DNA from: Zhengella mangrovi
GTDB lineage: Bacteria > Pseudomonadota > Alphaproteobacteria > Rhizobiales > Rhizobiaceae
Reading direction: 5' to 3'
Length of the DNA: 64,000 bases
Assembly: GCF_002727065.1 (NCBI RefSeq)
Contig: NZ_PDVP01000002.1
Coordinates: forward strand, 434,001-498,000
Below the pieces are notes generated by a model. That model saw only the letters and a program-made list of their open reading frames with translations, made no database searches and had not been told where the DNA came from. Below are positions 53,742 through 63,759 of the stretch, piece after piece. The position numbers and the translations under genes are program-made. Positions within the stretch are counted from its first letter, which is position 1; every line of letters starts with the position of its first letter.

Positions 53742-54683
53742 ATGACCTTCCGCATGAAGACCCTCCTGGCGGCCAGCGCGATCGCAACAGCCCTCGCCTT
53801 CACTCCCGGCGCCGGCCTGCCGGTCGTCTCGCAGGCGCAGGCGTCCGAAATCCGCTACGTGGTCAACAACCTGCCGGTCACCAGTTATGACATCGCCCGG
53901 CGTACGGCCTTCCTGAAGCTGCAGCGGCGCAAGGGCAACCTCAGGGAGCAGGCCGAGAACGAGATGGTGGAACAGGCGCTGCGCACGGTGGAAATGCAGC
54001 GTCTCAACGTCAACATCCCGAAATCGGCCATCGACGAGAATTTCGCGAGTTTCGCGCAGCGCAACAAGCTGAGCGTGAAGCAGCTCTCCAGCATCCTGAA
54101 CCGCTCCGGCGTGACCACCGCCCACTTCAAGGAATTCATCCGCGTGCAGATGGGCTGGCAGTCGCTGCTGCGCGCCCGGTTCCAGCACGACGCCAAGATG
54201 AGCGAACAGGATGTCGTGCAGCGCATGCTCAAGCAGGGCGGCGACAAGCCGACGGCGACCGAATACATCCTCCAGCAGGTGATCTTCGTAGTGCCCTCGG
54301 CGGAGCGCAAGGCCAAGCTCAACTCCCGCGTCCGCGAAGCGGAAAACATGCGCGCCCGTTTCAGCGGATGCGACAAGACCCACGACCAGGCCAAGGGCCT
54401 GCTGGATGTGACCATCCGCGATCTCGGCCGCGTGCTGGAGCCGGAACTGCCGCCGGACTGGGCGCCGCTGATCAAGCCGATCAAGGAAGGCCAGGCGACG
54501 AAAGTGCGCACGACGGACCGCGGCGCGGAGTTCATCGCCATCTGCAAGGCGAAGCTCGTTTCGGATGACCGCGTGGCGCAGATGGTCTTCACCAACGAGG
54601 GCGACATGGGCGAACAGGCCAAGGCGCTCAACGACAAGTACATGAAGGAACTGCGTGGCAGGTCCCGGATCGTCAAGCGATAA
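53742..54683 (+). CDS. SurA-like periplasmic chaperone (SurA N-terminal domain)
   Basis: The product has 313 residues from MTFRMKTLLAASA with a signal peptide ending near SQAQA. The SurA N-terminal fold follows (VVNNLPVTSYDIARRTAFLKLQRR...EQALRTVEMQRLNVNIPKSAIDENFA), then one divergent parvulin-like region (EYILQQVIFVVP). E. coli SurA has 428 residues and two parvulin domains, so this is a shortened relative. Its place between lptD and pdxA is conserved. Confidence 0.85.
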   Translation: MTFRMKTLLAASAIATALAFTPGAGLPVVSQAQASEIRYVVNNLPVTSYDIARRTAFLKLQRRKGNLREQAENEMVEQALRTVEMQRLNVNIPKSAIDENFASFAQRNKLSVKQLSSILNRSGVTTAHFKEFIRVQMGWQSLLRARFQHDAKMSEQDVVQRMLKQGGDKPTATEYILQQVIFVVPSAERKAKLNSRVREAENMRARFSGCDKTHDQAKGLLDVTIRDLGRVLEPELPPDWAPLIKPIKEGQATKVRTTDRGAEFIAICKAKLVSDDRVAQMVFTNEGDMGEQAKALNDKYMKELRGRSRIVKR

Positions 54684-55701
54684 CACCTTGAAACCGCTTG
54701 CTGTTTCCGGTGGCGACCCGGCGGGTATCGGCCTCGAGATCGCGGCGCGGGCCTGGCTCGGCCGGCAGGACCATGCGCTTCCGGCCTTCTACCTGATCGG
54801 CGACAGCGCGGCGCTCGGTTCGCGGGCGCGCCAGTGCGGGTTCACGCTGCCGGTCAAGGTCATCGGCGGCCCCGAAGAGGCACCCGCCACTTTCTCCTCG
54901 GCCCTGCCGGTCATCGAGATCCGATCCGCGGCACCGGTGCAGGCCGGCTGCCCCGACCCGGCGCATGCCTCCATGATCGTCGGTGCGATCGACCGGGCCG
55001 TGCAGGACACGACGGCCGGCAAGGCGGCGGGCGTGGTGACGCTGCCGATCGCCAAGAAACCGCTCTACGAGGCGGGATTTTCCTTTCCCGGCCACACGGA
55101 ATACCTGGCAAGCCTCGCCGAGCAGGCGACCGGCCAGCCGGTGCGGCCGGTGATGATGCTCGCGGGGCCGAAGCTGCGCAGCGTGCCGGTGACAATCCAC
55201 ATTGCGCTGTCGGACGTGCCCGCCGCCCTGACGCCGGACCTGCTGGAAGACACCCTGCGGATCACCGCGCGGGACCTGCAGTCGCGTTTCGGGCTGGCGC
55301 GTCCGCGCCTCGCCGTCGCCGGGCTCAACCCGCATGCGGGCGAAGGCGGCAGCATGGGGCGCGAGGAAATCGAGGTCATCGGTCCTGTTCTCGACCGCCT
55401 GCGCGCCGAAGGGCTCGACATCGCCGGACCCCTGCCCGCCGACACGATGTTCCACGAGCGCGCGCGCGCCAACTACGATGTGGCCGTGTGCATGTACCAT
55501 GACCAGGCACTGATCCCGGCCAAGGCGCTCGGCTTCGACGACGCGGTGAACGTGACGCTCGGCCTGCCCTTCATCCGCACCTCTCCCGACCACGGCACGG
55601 CCTTCGACATTGCCGGCAAGGGCCTTGCCCGGCCCGACAGTTTCATCGCCGCGCTGCGGATGGCCGCGGAGATGGCAGCGCAGCAGGGACCGTCGGCGTG
55701 A
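54655..55701 (+). CDS. pdxA: 4-hydroxythreonine-4-phosphate dehydrogenase PdxA
   Basis: The product has up to 348 residues from GTG 54655, overlapping the SurA-like gene by 29 bases; a TTG at 54688 is an alternative. [13 protein letters not shown] is the start block. Metal-binding His residues lie in [15 protein letters not shown] and [14 protein letters not shown]. It works in pyridoxal phosphate synthesis. It overlaps rsmA by four bases. Confidence 0.94.
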   Translation: MAGPGSSSDNTLKPLAVSGGDPAGIGLEIAARAWLGRQDHALPAFYLIGDSAALGSRARQCGFTLPVKVIGGPEEAPATFSSALPVIEIRSAAPVQAGCPDPAHASMIVGAIDRAVQDTTAGKAAGVVTLPIAKKPLYEAGFSFPGHTEYLASLAEQATGQPVRPVMMLAGPKLRSVPVTIHIALSDVPAALTPDLLEDTLRITARDLQSRFGLARPRLAVAGLNPHAGEGGSMGREEIEVIGPVLDRLRAEGLDIAGPLPADTMFHERARANYDVAVCMYHDQALIPAKALGFDDAVNVTLGLPFIRTSPDHGTAFDIAGKGLARPDSFIAALRMAAEMAAQQGPSA

Positions 55702-56546
55702 CCAGCGGCGGCGAGCGCCTCAGCATGGACGGATTGCCGCCGCTCAGGGCTGTCATCGCCGCTCACGGCCTTGCGGCCAAGAAGTCGCTTGGCCAGAACT
55801 TCCTGCTCGACCTGAACATCACCGGCAAGATCGCGCGGATTGCCGGACCGCTGGAAAGGGCAACCGTGATCGAGGTCGGCCCGGGCCCGGGCGGCCTGAC
55901 GCGGGCGCTGCTGCATGCCGGCGCGGCCCGCGTGATCGCCGTCGAACGCGACGAGCGCTGCCTGCCGGCGCTGGCCGAGATCGAGGCGCATTATCCCGGC
56001 CGGCTGACCGTCGTTTCAGGCGATGCGCTGGAAACCGATTTCGCCGCCCTGGCGGCCGGGCACGACGACGTGCGCATCGTCGCCAACCTGCCCTACAACA
56101 TCGGCACGGAACTGCTGACCGGTTGGCTGACAGCCGAGCCTTGGCCGCCCTTCTACCGGTCGCTCACCCTGATGTTCCAGAAGGAAGTGGCGCAACGCAT
56201 CGTGGCCCGCCCCGGAACGCCCGCATTCGGGCGGCTGGCGGTGCTGGCGGGCTGGCGGGCCGAAGCGCAGATCGCCTTCGAGCTTCCGCCGCAGGCCTTC
56301 TCGCCGCCGCCGAAGGTCAGTTCGGCCGTCGTTCACCTGGTGCCGCGTCCGGCACCGGAACCCTGCGCGCTCGGCAAGCTGGAGCGGGTCACGCAGGCGG
56401 CCTTCGGGCAGCGCCGCAAGATGCTGCGCCAGAGCCTGAAATCGCTGGGCGGGGAAGCCCTGCTGGAACGGGCGGGCATCGACGCGACCCGCCGGGCGGA
56501 AACGCTCGACGTGTCCGATTTCGTCCGGCTGGCGAACCTGATCTGA
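55698..56546 (+). CDS. rsmA: 16S rRNA dimethyladenosine transferase RsmA (KsgA)
   Basis: The product has 282 residues from GTG 55698 overlapping pdxA; an ATG at 55725 is possible. [29 protein letters not shown] (motif I) and [13 protein letters not shown] (motif IV, NLPYN) are diagnostic. It dimethylates A1518 and A1519 of 16S rRNA in ribosome assembly. Confidence 0.96.
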   Translation: MTSGGERLSMDGLPPLRAVIAAHGLAAKKSLGQNFLLDLNITGKIARIAGPLERATVIEVGPGPGGLTRALLHAGAARVIAVERDERCLPALAEIEAHYPGRLTVVSGDALETDFAALAAGHDDVRIVANLPYNIGTELLTGWLTAEPWPPFYRSLTLMFQKEVAQRIVARPGTPAFGRLAVLAGWRAEAQIAFELPPQAFSPPPKVSSAVVHLVPRPAPEPCALGKLERVTQAAFGQRRKMLRQSLKSLGGEALLERAGIDATRRAETLDVSDFVRLANLI

Positions 56547-56574
56547 GCCGCAAGGCGGCCGGTCGGCAGCGGCC

Positions 56575-57255
56575 TCAGACCGGCTGCTCTTCCAGGAGAT
56601 TGCTGACGAAGTCGAACAGCCCGGGTCGGCGGTCGCGGCGCAGCCGTTCCGCGGCAACGATCGACCGCACGGCCGCAAAGGCCCGGTCGAGATCGTCGTT
56701 GACCACGACGTAGTCGTATTCGCGCCAGTGCTCGATCTCCGCGCGGGCATTGGCGAGCCGCCGCGCGATCACATCCTCGCTGTCCTCGGCGCGCCGCTTC
56801 AGGCGGGCCTTCAGTTCGGCCATCGACGGCGGCAGGATGAAGATGGACACAATATCGGCGTGCATCTTTTCCTTCATCTGCTGGGCACCCTGCCAGTCGA
56901 TGTCGAACAGCATGTCGCGGCCGTCGGCCAGGGCGCCTTCGGCGGCCTCGCGCGGCGTGCCGTAGAAATTGCCATGCACCTCGGCCCATTCGAGCAGCGC
57001 ATCGGTGTCCCGCATGCGCTCGAAATCGCGCTGCGTGGCAAAGTGATAGTGAACGCCATCGATCTCGGAGGGGCGGCGCGAGCGCGTCGTGACCGAGACC
57101 GACAGTTCCAGCAGCTTGTCGTTCTCCAGCAGGTTGCGGGCGATCGTCGACTTGCCCGCGCCCGACGGCGAGGAGAGGACCAGCATGAGACCGCGGCGCC
57201 TGATGGCGGCGGACGGGAGACGGGCAGAGGGATTGAATGACTGGGTCATGGCCAT
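56575..57255 (-). CDS. gmk: guanylate kinase Gmk
   Basis: The product has 226 residues from ATG 57255 or 57249. [15 protein letters not shown] is the P-loop; [21 protein letters not shown] and [14 protein letters not shown] bind GMP. It converges on rsmA, with a 28-base gap, and is read just after yicC with only four bases between. Confidence 0.96.
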   Translation of the reverse strand: MAMTQSFNPSARLPSAAIRRRGLMLVLSSPSGAGKSTIARNLLENDKLLELSVSVTTRSRRPSEIDGVHYHFATQRDFERMRDTDALLEWAEVHGNFYGTPREAAEGALADGRDMLFDIDWQGAQQMKEKMHADIVSIFILPPSMAELKARLKRRAEDSEDVIARRLANARAEIEHWREYDYVVVNDDLDRAFAAVRSIVAAERLRRDRRPGLFDFVSNLLEEQPV

Positions 57256-57259
57256 CTCC

Positions 57260-58147
57260 TTACTCGATGTTCTGGACCTGCTCGCGCAGCTGATCGACCG
57301 CCACCTTCATCTGCAGGCCGATGGCCGTGACCGTGGCGGCGTTCGACTTCGAACACAGCGTGTTGGCTTCGCGATTGAATTCCTGCGCCAGGAAGTCGAG
57401 CTTCCGGCCGACGCGGCCGCCGGACAGGACCAGTTGCCGGGCCGATTCGACATGCGTCTTCAGCCGGTCGAGTTCCTCGCGGATATCCGCCTTGGCGGCC
57501 AGGAGCGCGGCCTCGGCATGAAGCCTTTCGGCATCGAAGCCCTTGCCGGACGACATCAGCAGGTCGACCTGCTGGGCGAGCCGCCGGGCGATCTCGCCCG
57601 GCTCGCGCGAGGGATCGGCCTCGGCGCGCAGGGTCAGGACCTCGATCTCGTCGATCTGGAGCAGCAGGAAGGTGGACAGCGCCCTGCCCTCCTGCAGGCG
57701 CATGGCGGCCAGGTCGTCGAGCGCAGCCTCGAGGCCGGCCAGCACGGCATCATCGAGCGCCTGGCGGTCTTCCGGCGTTTCGGCCACCTCGGCCGGTTCG
57801 AGCACGCCGCGCAGCGCAAGCAGGCCATCGGCGGAGGCGGGGCGGAAGCCCTGCTGCTCGCTCAACTCCTTCGCCAGGCGGGCGACCTCGTGCAGGAAGA
57901 CCTCGTTGACGACCGGGGTGACCGTGCCGCCGCTGCGCGCCAGGGACAGGTTGGCGTTGACGTTGCCACGGGTGAACCGGCGCTGGATGGCCGCGCGGAC
58001 CGGCTGTTCCAGCCGCTCCATGCCGCCGGGCAGGCGCAGCCTCGTTTCGAGACCCTTGCCGTTGACCGACTTCAGCTCCCAGGCGAAAGACGCCGCCGGC
58101 GTCTCCCCGTCGGCCCGGGCGAACCCCGTCATGCTCTGCAATGCCAT
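57260..58147 (-). CDS. YicC/YloC-family endoribonuclease
   Basis: The product has 295 residues from [15 protein letters not shown], the family's usual start. The C-terminal block has [41 protein letters not shown], typical of YicC. These proteins bind and cleave RNA. It is read with gmk and mltG, an order common in Alphaproteobacteria. Confidence 0.93.
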   Translation of the reverse strand: MALQSMTGFARADGETPAASFAWELKSVNGKGLETRLRLPGGMERLEQPVRAAIQRRFTRGNVNANLSLARSGGTVTPVVNEVFLHEVARLAKELSEQQGFRPASADGLLALRGVLEPAEVAETPEDRQALDDAVLAGLEAALDDLAAMRLQEGRALSTFLLLQIDEIEVLTLRAEADPSREPGEIARRLAQQVDLLMSSGKGFDAERLHAEAALLAAKADIREELDRLKTHVESARQLVLSGGRVGRKLDFLAQEFNREANTLCSKSNAATVTAIGLQMKVAVDQLREQVQNIE

Positions 58148-58243
58148 ATGGCCCTCCCGCCTTCCTCTCGCGGCCCGGGCGCCAGCGCCGGCACGGTATC
58201 CGCGCTGCGCTCCGGCCCCCGCGGCCTGCCGTGCCGCATTGCC

Positions 58244-59431
58244 TTACTGGGCCGGCTGTTCCTGCCCGCCCTGAACGGCCTCCGTTGCGGCCTTGTCCGC
58301 CTCGGCTTCCTCTTTCTTCTTCAGTTCACGCCAGCGCCGGACGTTGTCGTTGTGCTCGTCCAGCGTTTCGGAGAACACGTGCCCCCCGGTTCCGTCGGCG
58401 ACGAAATAGAGGTCGCTGGTCTGCGACGGGTTGGCCACCGCTTCCAGCGCGGCGCGGCCGGGAATGGCGATCGGACCGGGCGGAAGGCCATCGATGACAT
58501 AGGTGTTGTAGGGCGTCGGCTTGTCGATGTCGGACCGGTAGATCGGGCGGTCGGCCGGCTTGCCCTCACCGCCGAACAGGCCGTAGATGATCGTCGGGTC
58601 GGACTGGAGGCGCATGCCCTTGCGCAGGCGGTTGATGAAAACCGCGGCCACCCGGGGACGCTCGTCGGCGACGCCGGTTTCCTTCTCGACGATCGACGCG
58701 AGGGTGACGAATTCGTTGATGTCCTTGACCGGAAGGTCGGGTTCGCGGCGATTCCAGATGCGCTCGACGAGCTGTTCCTGGGCCTTGCGCATGCGATCGA
58801 CCAGTTCGGTGCGCGACGTGCCGCGCTCGAACTTCTGCGTATCGGCGATCAGGCTGCCTTCCGGCGGCATCTCCGCCGGCATGTCGCCCGAGAGGACCTC
58901 GTTGCCCGCGATGCGTTTCATGACCTGGTCGACGGTCCAGCCTTCCGGGACGGTCAGCGAATAGAGGATCGAGCGGCCGCTTTTCAGCAGTTCCATGATG
59001 TCCTTCATGGAGGCGCCGGCCTTGATCTCGTATTCGCCGGTCTTCAGCTTGCCGTCATTGCCGAAGGCGCGGACGCCGAGCGAGAAGATGCGCTCGTCGG
59101 AAATCAGGTTGCGCCGCGCCAGCAGCGCCGCGATCTGGCTGGTCCCGGCGGCCTTGGGGACCGAGAAAGTGGTCGCGGTAGCCGACGGTCCCGGCGCGAA
59201 GAATTCCTGGCGGCCGAACCAGAGGGCGATGCCCACGGCGATCACCACCAGGATGACGGTGGACAGGGCAAAGTTGAGAAAGACCACGAACTGGTTGCGT
59301 GCCGCGCGCGACCGGCGCGGCGGCGGCGTGCCCTGTTCGGGACGGAAGGCCTGGCTCGGCGACTTGGGCACAATCGGCCCGCCGGAGCCACTGCCATTGC
59401 GGCCAAAGCGGTTTTGTGGCGTGTCGTTCAT
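58244..59431 (-). CDS. mltG: endolytic transglycosylase MltG
   Basis: The product has 395 residues: a cytoplasmic N-terminal tail, one membrane helix (FVVFLNFALSTVILVVIAVGIALWF), and the YceG domain with a LysM-like part and the catalytic Glu in ASIVEKETGVADERPRVAAVF. It cuts nascent glycan strands. A Lys/Glu-rich tail ends the protein. It follows fabF by 83 bases. Confidence 0.94.
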   Translation of the reverse strand: MNDTPQNRFGRNGSGSGGPIVPKSPSQAFRPEQGTPPPRRSRAARNQFVVFLNFALSTVILVVIAVGIALWFGRQEFFAPGPSATATTFSVPKAAGTSQIAALLARRNLISDERIFSLGVRAFGNDGKLKTGEYEIKAGASMKDIMELLKSGRSILYSLTVPEGWTVDQVMKRIAGNEVLSGDMPAEMPPEGSLIADTQKFERGTSRTELVDRMRKAQEQLVERIWNRREPDLPVKDINEFVTLASIVEKETGVADERPRVAAVFINRLRKGMRLQSDPTIIYGLFGGEGKPADRPIYRSDIDKPTPYNTYVIDGLPPGPIAIPGRAALEAVANPSQTSDLYFVADGTGGHVFSETLDEHNDNVRRWRELKKKEEAEADKAATEAVQGGQEQPAQ

Positions 59432-59514
59432 CGGTTTCCAGCCATCATGCCTGTGTCTGTTTCGCGCAATGCGGAGTCTTCGGCAGCCAATATGGCAAAA
59501 TGGCGGATTTCGCC

Positions 59515-60777
59515 TCAGCCGTCATAGCGGCGGAAGACGAGCGACGCGTTGGTGCCGCCAAAGCCGAAGGAATTGGAGAGCGCCACGTCGATCTGGCGTT
59601 CGCGGGCCTTGTTGGGCACCAGGTCGATCGCCGTTTCGACGGAAGGCGTGTCGAGGTTGATCGTCGGCGGGGCCACGTTGTCGCGGATGGCGAGCAGCGA
59701 GAAGATCGCCTCGGCCGCACCGGCGGCACCGAGCAGGTGGCCGATCGAGGACTTGGTGGAGGACATCGAAACCTTCGACGCGGCATTGCCGAGCACCCGC
59801 TCGACCGCCGCCAGCTCGATCACGTCGGCCATGGTCGAGGTGCCGTGGGCATTGATGTAGTCGATGTCGGCGGGCGCGATGCCGGCCCGCTTCAGCGCCG
59901 CCTGCATGCAACGGAAGGCGCCGTCGCCGTCCTCGGAGGGCGCGGTGATGTGATAGGCGTCGCCGGTCAGGCCATAGCCAACCACTTCGCCGTAGATCTT
60001 GGCGCCACGGGCCCTGGCGTGTTCGAGTTCCTCGAGCACCACGACGCCGGCCCCCTCGCCCATGACGAAGCCATCGCGATCGGCATCATAGGGCCGCGAC
60101 GCGTGTTCGGGATCGTCGTTGCGCTTGGTCGACAGCGCCTTGCAGGCGGCAAAGCCAGCCAGCGACAGGCGCGTGACGGGCGCTTCCGCTCCGCCGGCCA
60201 CCATGACGTCGGCATCGCCGAGCATGATCAGGCGGGCCGCATCGCCGATGGCGTGGGCCCCCGTGGAGCAGGCCGTGACGACCGCGTGATTCGGCCCCTT
60301 GAAGCCGTGGCGGATCGAGACCTGTCCCGAGATCATGTTGATGATGTTGCCGGGAATGAAGAAGGGCGAAATGCGCCGCGGACCCCGGTCATCGAGGATC
60401 AGCGTGCTTTCGGAAATGCCATCGACACCGCCGATGCCCGAGCCGATCAGGACGCCGGTGGCGCACTGGTCGTCATAGCTCGCGGCCTTCCAGCCGGAGT
60501 CGGCAATCGCCTCTTCCGCCGCCGCGATACCATAGAGAATGAAGGTCCCGACCTTGCGCTGCTCTTTCGGTTCGAGCACCGCATCGGGATTGAAGGTGTT
60601 GCCGGAGCCATCGCCGCGCGGAATCACGTGGGCGATCTTGCATGCCAGGTCGTCGGTCTGGAACGTATCGACCTTGCGGCACGCGGATTTCCCGGCAAGA
60701 ACCTGCTTCCACGTATGCTCCGCGCCGACGCCGAAAGGCGAAAGCAGGCCGATACCGGTGACAACGACTCGCCGCAT
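59515..60777 (-). CDS. fabF: 3-oxoacyl-ACP synthase II FabF
   Basis: The product has 420 residues. Cys170 (VTACSTGAHAIGDA), His311 (INAHGTST) and His347 (KSSIGHLLGAAG) form the ketosynthase triad. Its start follows acpP by 80 bases. It elongates acyl chains on ACP. Confidence 0.97.
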   Translation of the reverse strand: MRRVVVTGIGLLSPFGVGAEHTWKQVLAGKSACRKVDTFQTDDLACKIAHVIPRGDGSGNTFNPDAVLEPKEQRKVGTFILYGIAAAEEAIADSGWKAASYDDQCATGVLIGSGIGGVDGISESTLILDDRGPRRISPFFIPGNIINMISGQVSIRHGFKGPNHAVVTACSTGAHAIGDAARLIMLGDADVMVAGGAEAPVTRLSLAGFAACKALSTKRNDDPEHASRPYDADRDGFVMGEGAGVVVLEELEHARARGAKIYGEVVGYGLTGDAYHITAPSEDGDGAFRCMQAALKRAGIAPADIDYINAHGTSTMADVIELAAVERVLGNAASKVSMSSTKSSIGHLLGAAGAAEAIFSLLAIRDNVAPPTINLDTPSVETAIDLVPNKARERQIDVALSNSFGFGGTNASLVFRRYDG

Positions 60778-60857
60778 GCGAGACCCTCCAATGGTTCAGC
60801 GCTGGGACTGGAAACAGGCGCCACGGGGGCGGCCGGAAAGGGCCGCCCGACTGGCGA

Positions 60858-61094
60858 TCAGGCCGAGGCCTTCTCGATGTACTTGACTGCGTCGCCGACG
60901 GTCAGGATCGTCTCGGCGGCATCGTCCGGGATTTCCACGCCGAACTCTTCCTCGAAGGCCATGACCAGCTCAACGGTGTCCAGGCTGTCAGCGCCCAGGT
61001 CATCAATGAAGGACGCGCCTTCGTTGACCTTGTCGGCGTCAACGCCCAGATGCTCAACGACGATTTTCTTGACGCGGTCTGCGATATCGCTCAT
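60858..61094 (-). CDS. acpP: acyl carrier protein AcpP
   Basis: The product has 78 acidic residues. Ser37 in [13 protein letters not shown] carries the phosphopantetheine. It is the acyl shuttle for the fab cluster around it. Spacers of 146 bases before and 80 after suggest it may have its own promoter. Confidence 0.98.
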   Translation of the reverse strand: MSDIADRVKKIVVEHLGVDADKVNEGASFIDDLGADSLDTVELVMAFEEEFGVEIPDDAAETILTVGDAVKYIEKASA

Positions 61095-61240
61095 GTCGGA
61101 ACCCTCGACTTGGTTTAAAAAAAGGTGCGCCTTCGTTAACGGCAGGCCTGCCGGTAATCAAGCTGAAAGATGGCGGACCAGAGGGAAATACCCAATTCTT
61201 CGGGGCTTGCCCTGCCCCCTTGCCGCCAAATTTGCCGGTT

Positions 61241-61978
61241 TCAGATCATCGCCATGCCGCCATTGACGTGAATCGTCTGGCCGGTGACGTAGCCGGCGCC
61301 GTCGGAGGCCAGCCAGGCGACCGCCGAGGCGATCTCGTCGCCCTTGCCCATGCGCTTCATCGGGATGGCGCCCATGATGGCGTCCTTCTGCTTGTCGTTC
61401 AGCTTTTCGGTCATGTCGGATTCGATGAACCCCGGCGCAACGCAGTTGACGGTGACGTTGCGGCTGGCAATCTCCTGGGCCAGCGACTTGGAAAAGCCGA
61501 TCATGCCGGCCTTGGAGGCGCAGTAATTGGCCTGGCCGGGATTGCCGGTCACGCCGACGACGGAGGTGATGTTGACGATGCGGCCGAAGCGGCGGCGCAT
61601 CATCGGGTGCGTCAGCTCGCGGGTCAGCCGGAAGACCGCCGTCAGGTTGACCTCCAGCACCGCGTCCCAGTCGGCATCGGACATGCGCACGAACAGCCCG
61701 TCGCGGGTGATGCCGGCGTTGTTGACAAGGATGTCGACGCCTTCCAGCTCGGCCTCGGCCTTCTGGCCCAGCGCCTTGACGGCATCACGGTCGGACAGGT
61801 TGGCCGGCAGCACGACGACCCGGTCGCCGAGATCGGCGGCGAGGCTGTCCAGCTTCTCCACACGCGTGCCATGAAGGCCGACGGTGGCGCCGAGGGCATG
61901 AAGCTGGCGGGCGATCGATTCGCCGATGCCACCGGTGGCGCCGGTCACGAGGGCCTTGCGGCCGGTCAGGTCGATCAT
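61241..61978 (-). CDS. fabG: 3-oxoacyl-ACP reductase FabG
   Basis: The product has 245 residues. VTGATGGIGESIA is the NADPH site, NITSVVGVTGN holds the Ser, and YCASKAGM the Tyr-Lys pair. It reduces the 3-keto acyl-ACP. It is read between fabD and acpP. Confidence 0.97.
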   Translation of the reverse strand: MIDLTGRKALVTGATGGIGESIARQLHALGATVGLHGTRVEKLDSLAADLGDRVVVLPANLSDRDAVKALGQKAEAELEGVDILVNNAGITRDGLFVRMSDADWDAVLEVNLTAVFRLTRELTHPMMRRRFGRIVNITSVVGVTGNPGQANYCASKAGMIGFSKSLAQEIASRNVTVNCVAPGFIESDMTEKLNDKQKDAIMGAIPMKRMGKGDEIASAVAWLASDGAGYVTGQTIHVNGGMAMI

Positions 61979-62017
61979 GATGTCTTCCTTTCGGGTTGCG
62001 GGCGTCGCGGGCGGCGA

Positions 62018-62959
62018 TCACGCCAGCGCGGCGAGCGCGGTGTCGATGTCGGCGGGCGTGTTGACGGCGATGCCGGACACGGACTTGTCGATGCGGCGCG
62101 CCAGGCCGGTCAGGACCTTGCCGGAGCCGATCTCGTAGGCGGTGTCGATGCCGTTGGCGGCGAACCACTGGACGGTCTCGCGCCAGCGCACGCGGCCGGT
62201 GACCTGTTCGACGAGGCGGGCGGCGATCTCGTCGGGATCGGTCAGCGGCGACACGGTGACATTGGCGATGACCGGAACGACCGGCGCCGCCTTGGCGACC
62301 GTGGCCAGCGCCTCGCGCATGGCGTCGGCGGCAGGCGTCATCATGGCGGAATGGAACGGCGCGGAGACCGGCAGCATGATGGCGCGCTTGGCCCCCTTCT
62401 CCGAGGCCAGTCCGGCGGCCTTCTCGACCGCGGCCTTGGCGCCGGAGATCACGATCTGGCCGCCGCCATTGTCATTGGCGATCTGGCACGGGCCGGCGGC
62501 GGACGCCTCGTCACACACGGCGGCGACATCCGGCTCTTCCAGGCCGATGATGGCGGCCATGGCGCCCTCGCCGGCCGGAACGGCCGCCTGCATGGCATTG
62601 CCGCGAATGCGCAGCAGCCGCGCGGTATCGGCCAGGGTAAACATGCCGGCGGCACAGAGCGCGGAATATTCGCCCAACGAATGGCCGGCGACGCAGGCCG
62701 CCTTGTCCTTCAGCGAGAAACCGCGGGCTTCCATGACCCGCATGACGGCCATGGAAACCGCCATCAGCGCCGGCTGGGCATTGGCCGTCAGCGTCAGCGT
62801 CTCTTCCGGCCCGTCCCACATGACAGACGAGAGCTTCTCGCCGAGCGCCTCGTCGACCTCGTCGAAGACGGCACGCGCCTCCGGAAAAGCGTCGGCCAGG
62901 TCCTTGCCCATGCCCACCGACTGGCTGCCCTGGCCCGGAAACATGAAGGCGATCGCCAT
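62018..62959 (-). CDS. fabD: malonyl-CoA-ACP transacylase FabD
   Basis: The product has 313 residues. Ser94 in AGHSLGEYSAL is the nucleophile and APFHSAMM carries the catalytic His. It loads malonyl units onto ACP. The first gene of the fabD-fabG-acpP-fabF set, it diverges from the small membrane-protein gene at 63183. Confidence 0.97.
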   Translation of the reverse strand: MAIAFMFPGQGSQSVGMGKDLADAFPEARAVFDEVDEALGEKLSSVMWDGPEETLTLTANAQPALMAVSMAVMRVMEARGFSLKDKAACVAGHSLGEYSALCAAGMFTLADTARLLRIRGNAMQAAVPAGEGAMAAIIGLEEPDVAAVCDEASAAGPCQIANDNGGGQIVISGAKAAVEKAAGLASEKGAKRAIMLPVSAPFHSAMMTPAADAMREALATVAKAAPVVPVIANVTVSPLTDPDEIAARLVEQVTGRVRWRETVQWFAANGIDTAYEIGSGKVLTGLARRIDKSVSGIAVNTPADIDTALAALA

Positions 62960-63182
62960 GATGTTGTCGCTCCCTGATCTCTTGATTGCGCGGCTCGATC
63001 AAGTGCCCTCGTTGCGCAGGAGTGCGGCGAAAGTCAAGCGGCGGGTTGCGATTGCGCCGGTTCACGGCGCTCCGGGACGGCCGTTCCGCGGTGCGTTCCG
63101 GCAGCCGCAAATCCGCCACGATCGGGGCGCTGAGCTTGCCCCGCTCCGCTCCATTCCCGGCAGCGGCAGGGGACATGAACGC

Positions 63183-63491
63183 ATGCGCATGCGTGACACA
63201 GGGCCGGCAGCCATGCCCGAAACGGCTGCATTCCCGCTTTCCGGCATTCTCCCGCAACGCCGCGTCGTCAACGCGGCAGTCATCATGGGCGTGGTCGGCA
63301 TGACGCTGTTCATCGCCACGGAGGCCTACGCGGCGGCAGCGCTTTCAGCCTGGGCGGTCGGCGGGCTGCTTCATCTCGGGCAGACCACGACGCTCGTCAT
63401 CGGCGGCCTGTTCGCCATCGGCGCCACGGCCGCGACGGTGGCCTCGGCACGGCTTGCCTGGCACGCGGAAACCGATCCGGAAAACAATTGA
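63183..63491 (+). CDS. small membrane protein of unknown function
   Basis: The product has up to 102 residues from MRMRDTGPAAMPETAAF, with AGGGGA about ten bases upstream; ATG codons at 63189 and 63213 are alternatives. Two hydrophobic helices (VVNAAVIMGVVGMTLFIATEAYA and TTLVIGGLFAIGATAATVA) are joined by a Gly-rich turn. No family is recognised. It lies between divergent fabD and rpsF. Confidence 0.6.
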   Translation: MRMRDTGPAAMPETAAFPLSGILPQRRVVNAAVIMGVVGMTLFIATEAYAAAALSAWAVGGLLHLGQTTTLVIGGLFAIGATAATVASARLAWHAETDPENN

Positions 63492-63514
63492 CGCGGCGCT
63501 GTCCGCGGCCGGGC

Positions 63515-63542
63515 TTGCGCATCGGGCGAAATGCTGTATAAG
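63515..63542 (+). promoter_or_regulatory. probable promoter of the rpsF operon
   Basis: A -35 TTGCGC (63515-63520) and a -10 TATAAG (63537-63542) are spaced 16 bases. They lie 218 bases before the rpsF start, leaving a long leader with no clear gene. S6 operons in many bacteria are regulated by an S6:S18-binding leader motif; I did not prove one here. Confidence 0.6.
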
Positions 63543-63759
63543 CGCCCCGTTCTGCCGGTCATGGCCGGGGGTTGAACGGAGGGTTTTGTCCTTTTGACGG
63601 GGCAAAGCAGAAGCCAAACGGTCTTCGGCCTCCCTTCCCGTCTCCGCTCTCGACCGCACGCACGCGCCTTTCTTCTCCGCCACATGCGGATTTCCCGGAA
63701 AGTCGCAGAGGCTTAGCCGCCATGGACGGCAGACGGAAACGGAAGAAAGGCAGAGACAA

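Noticed and set aside
57089-59527. Long plus-strand open frame of 812 codons across gmk, yicC and mltG
   Set aside because: It is antisense to three well-recognised genes; its composition is the shadow of GC-rich codons.
61095-61240. Inverted repeat in the acpP-fabG spacer as a terminator
   Set aside because: The GGCAGGCCTGCC stem is short and not followed by a T run.
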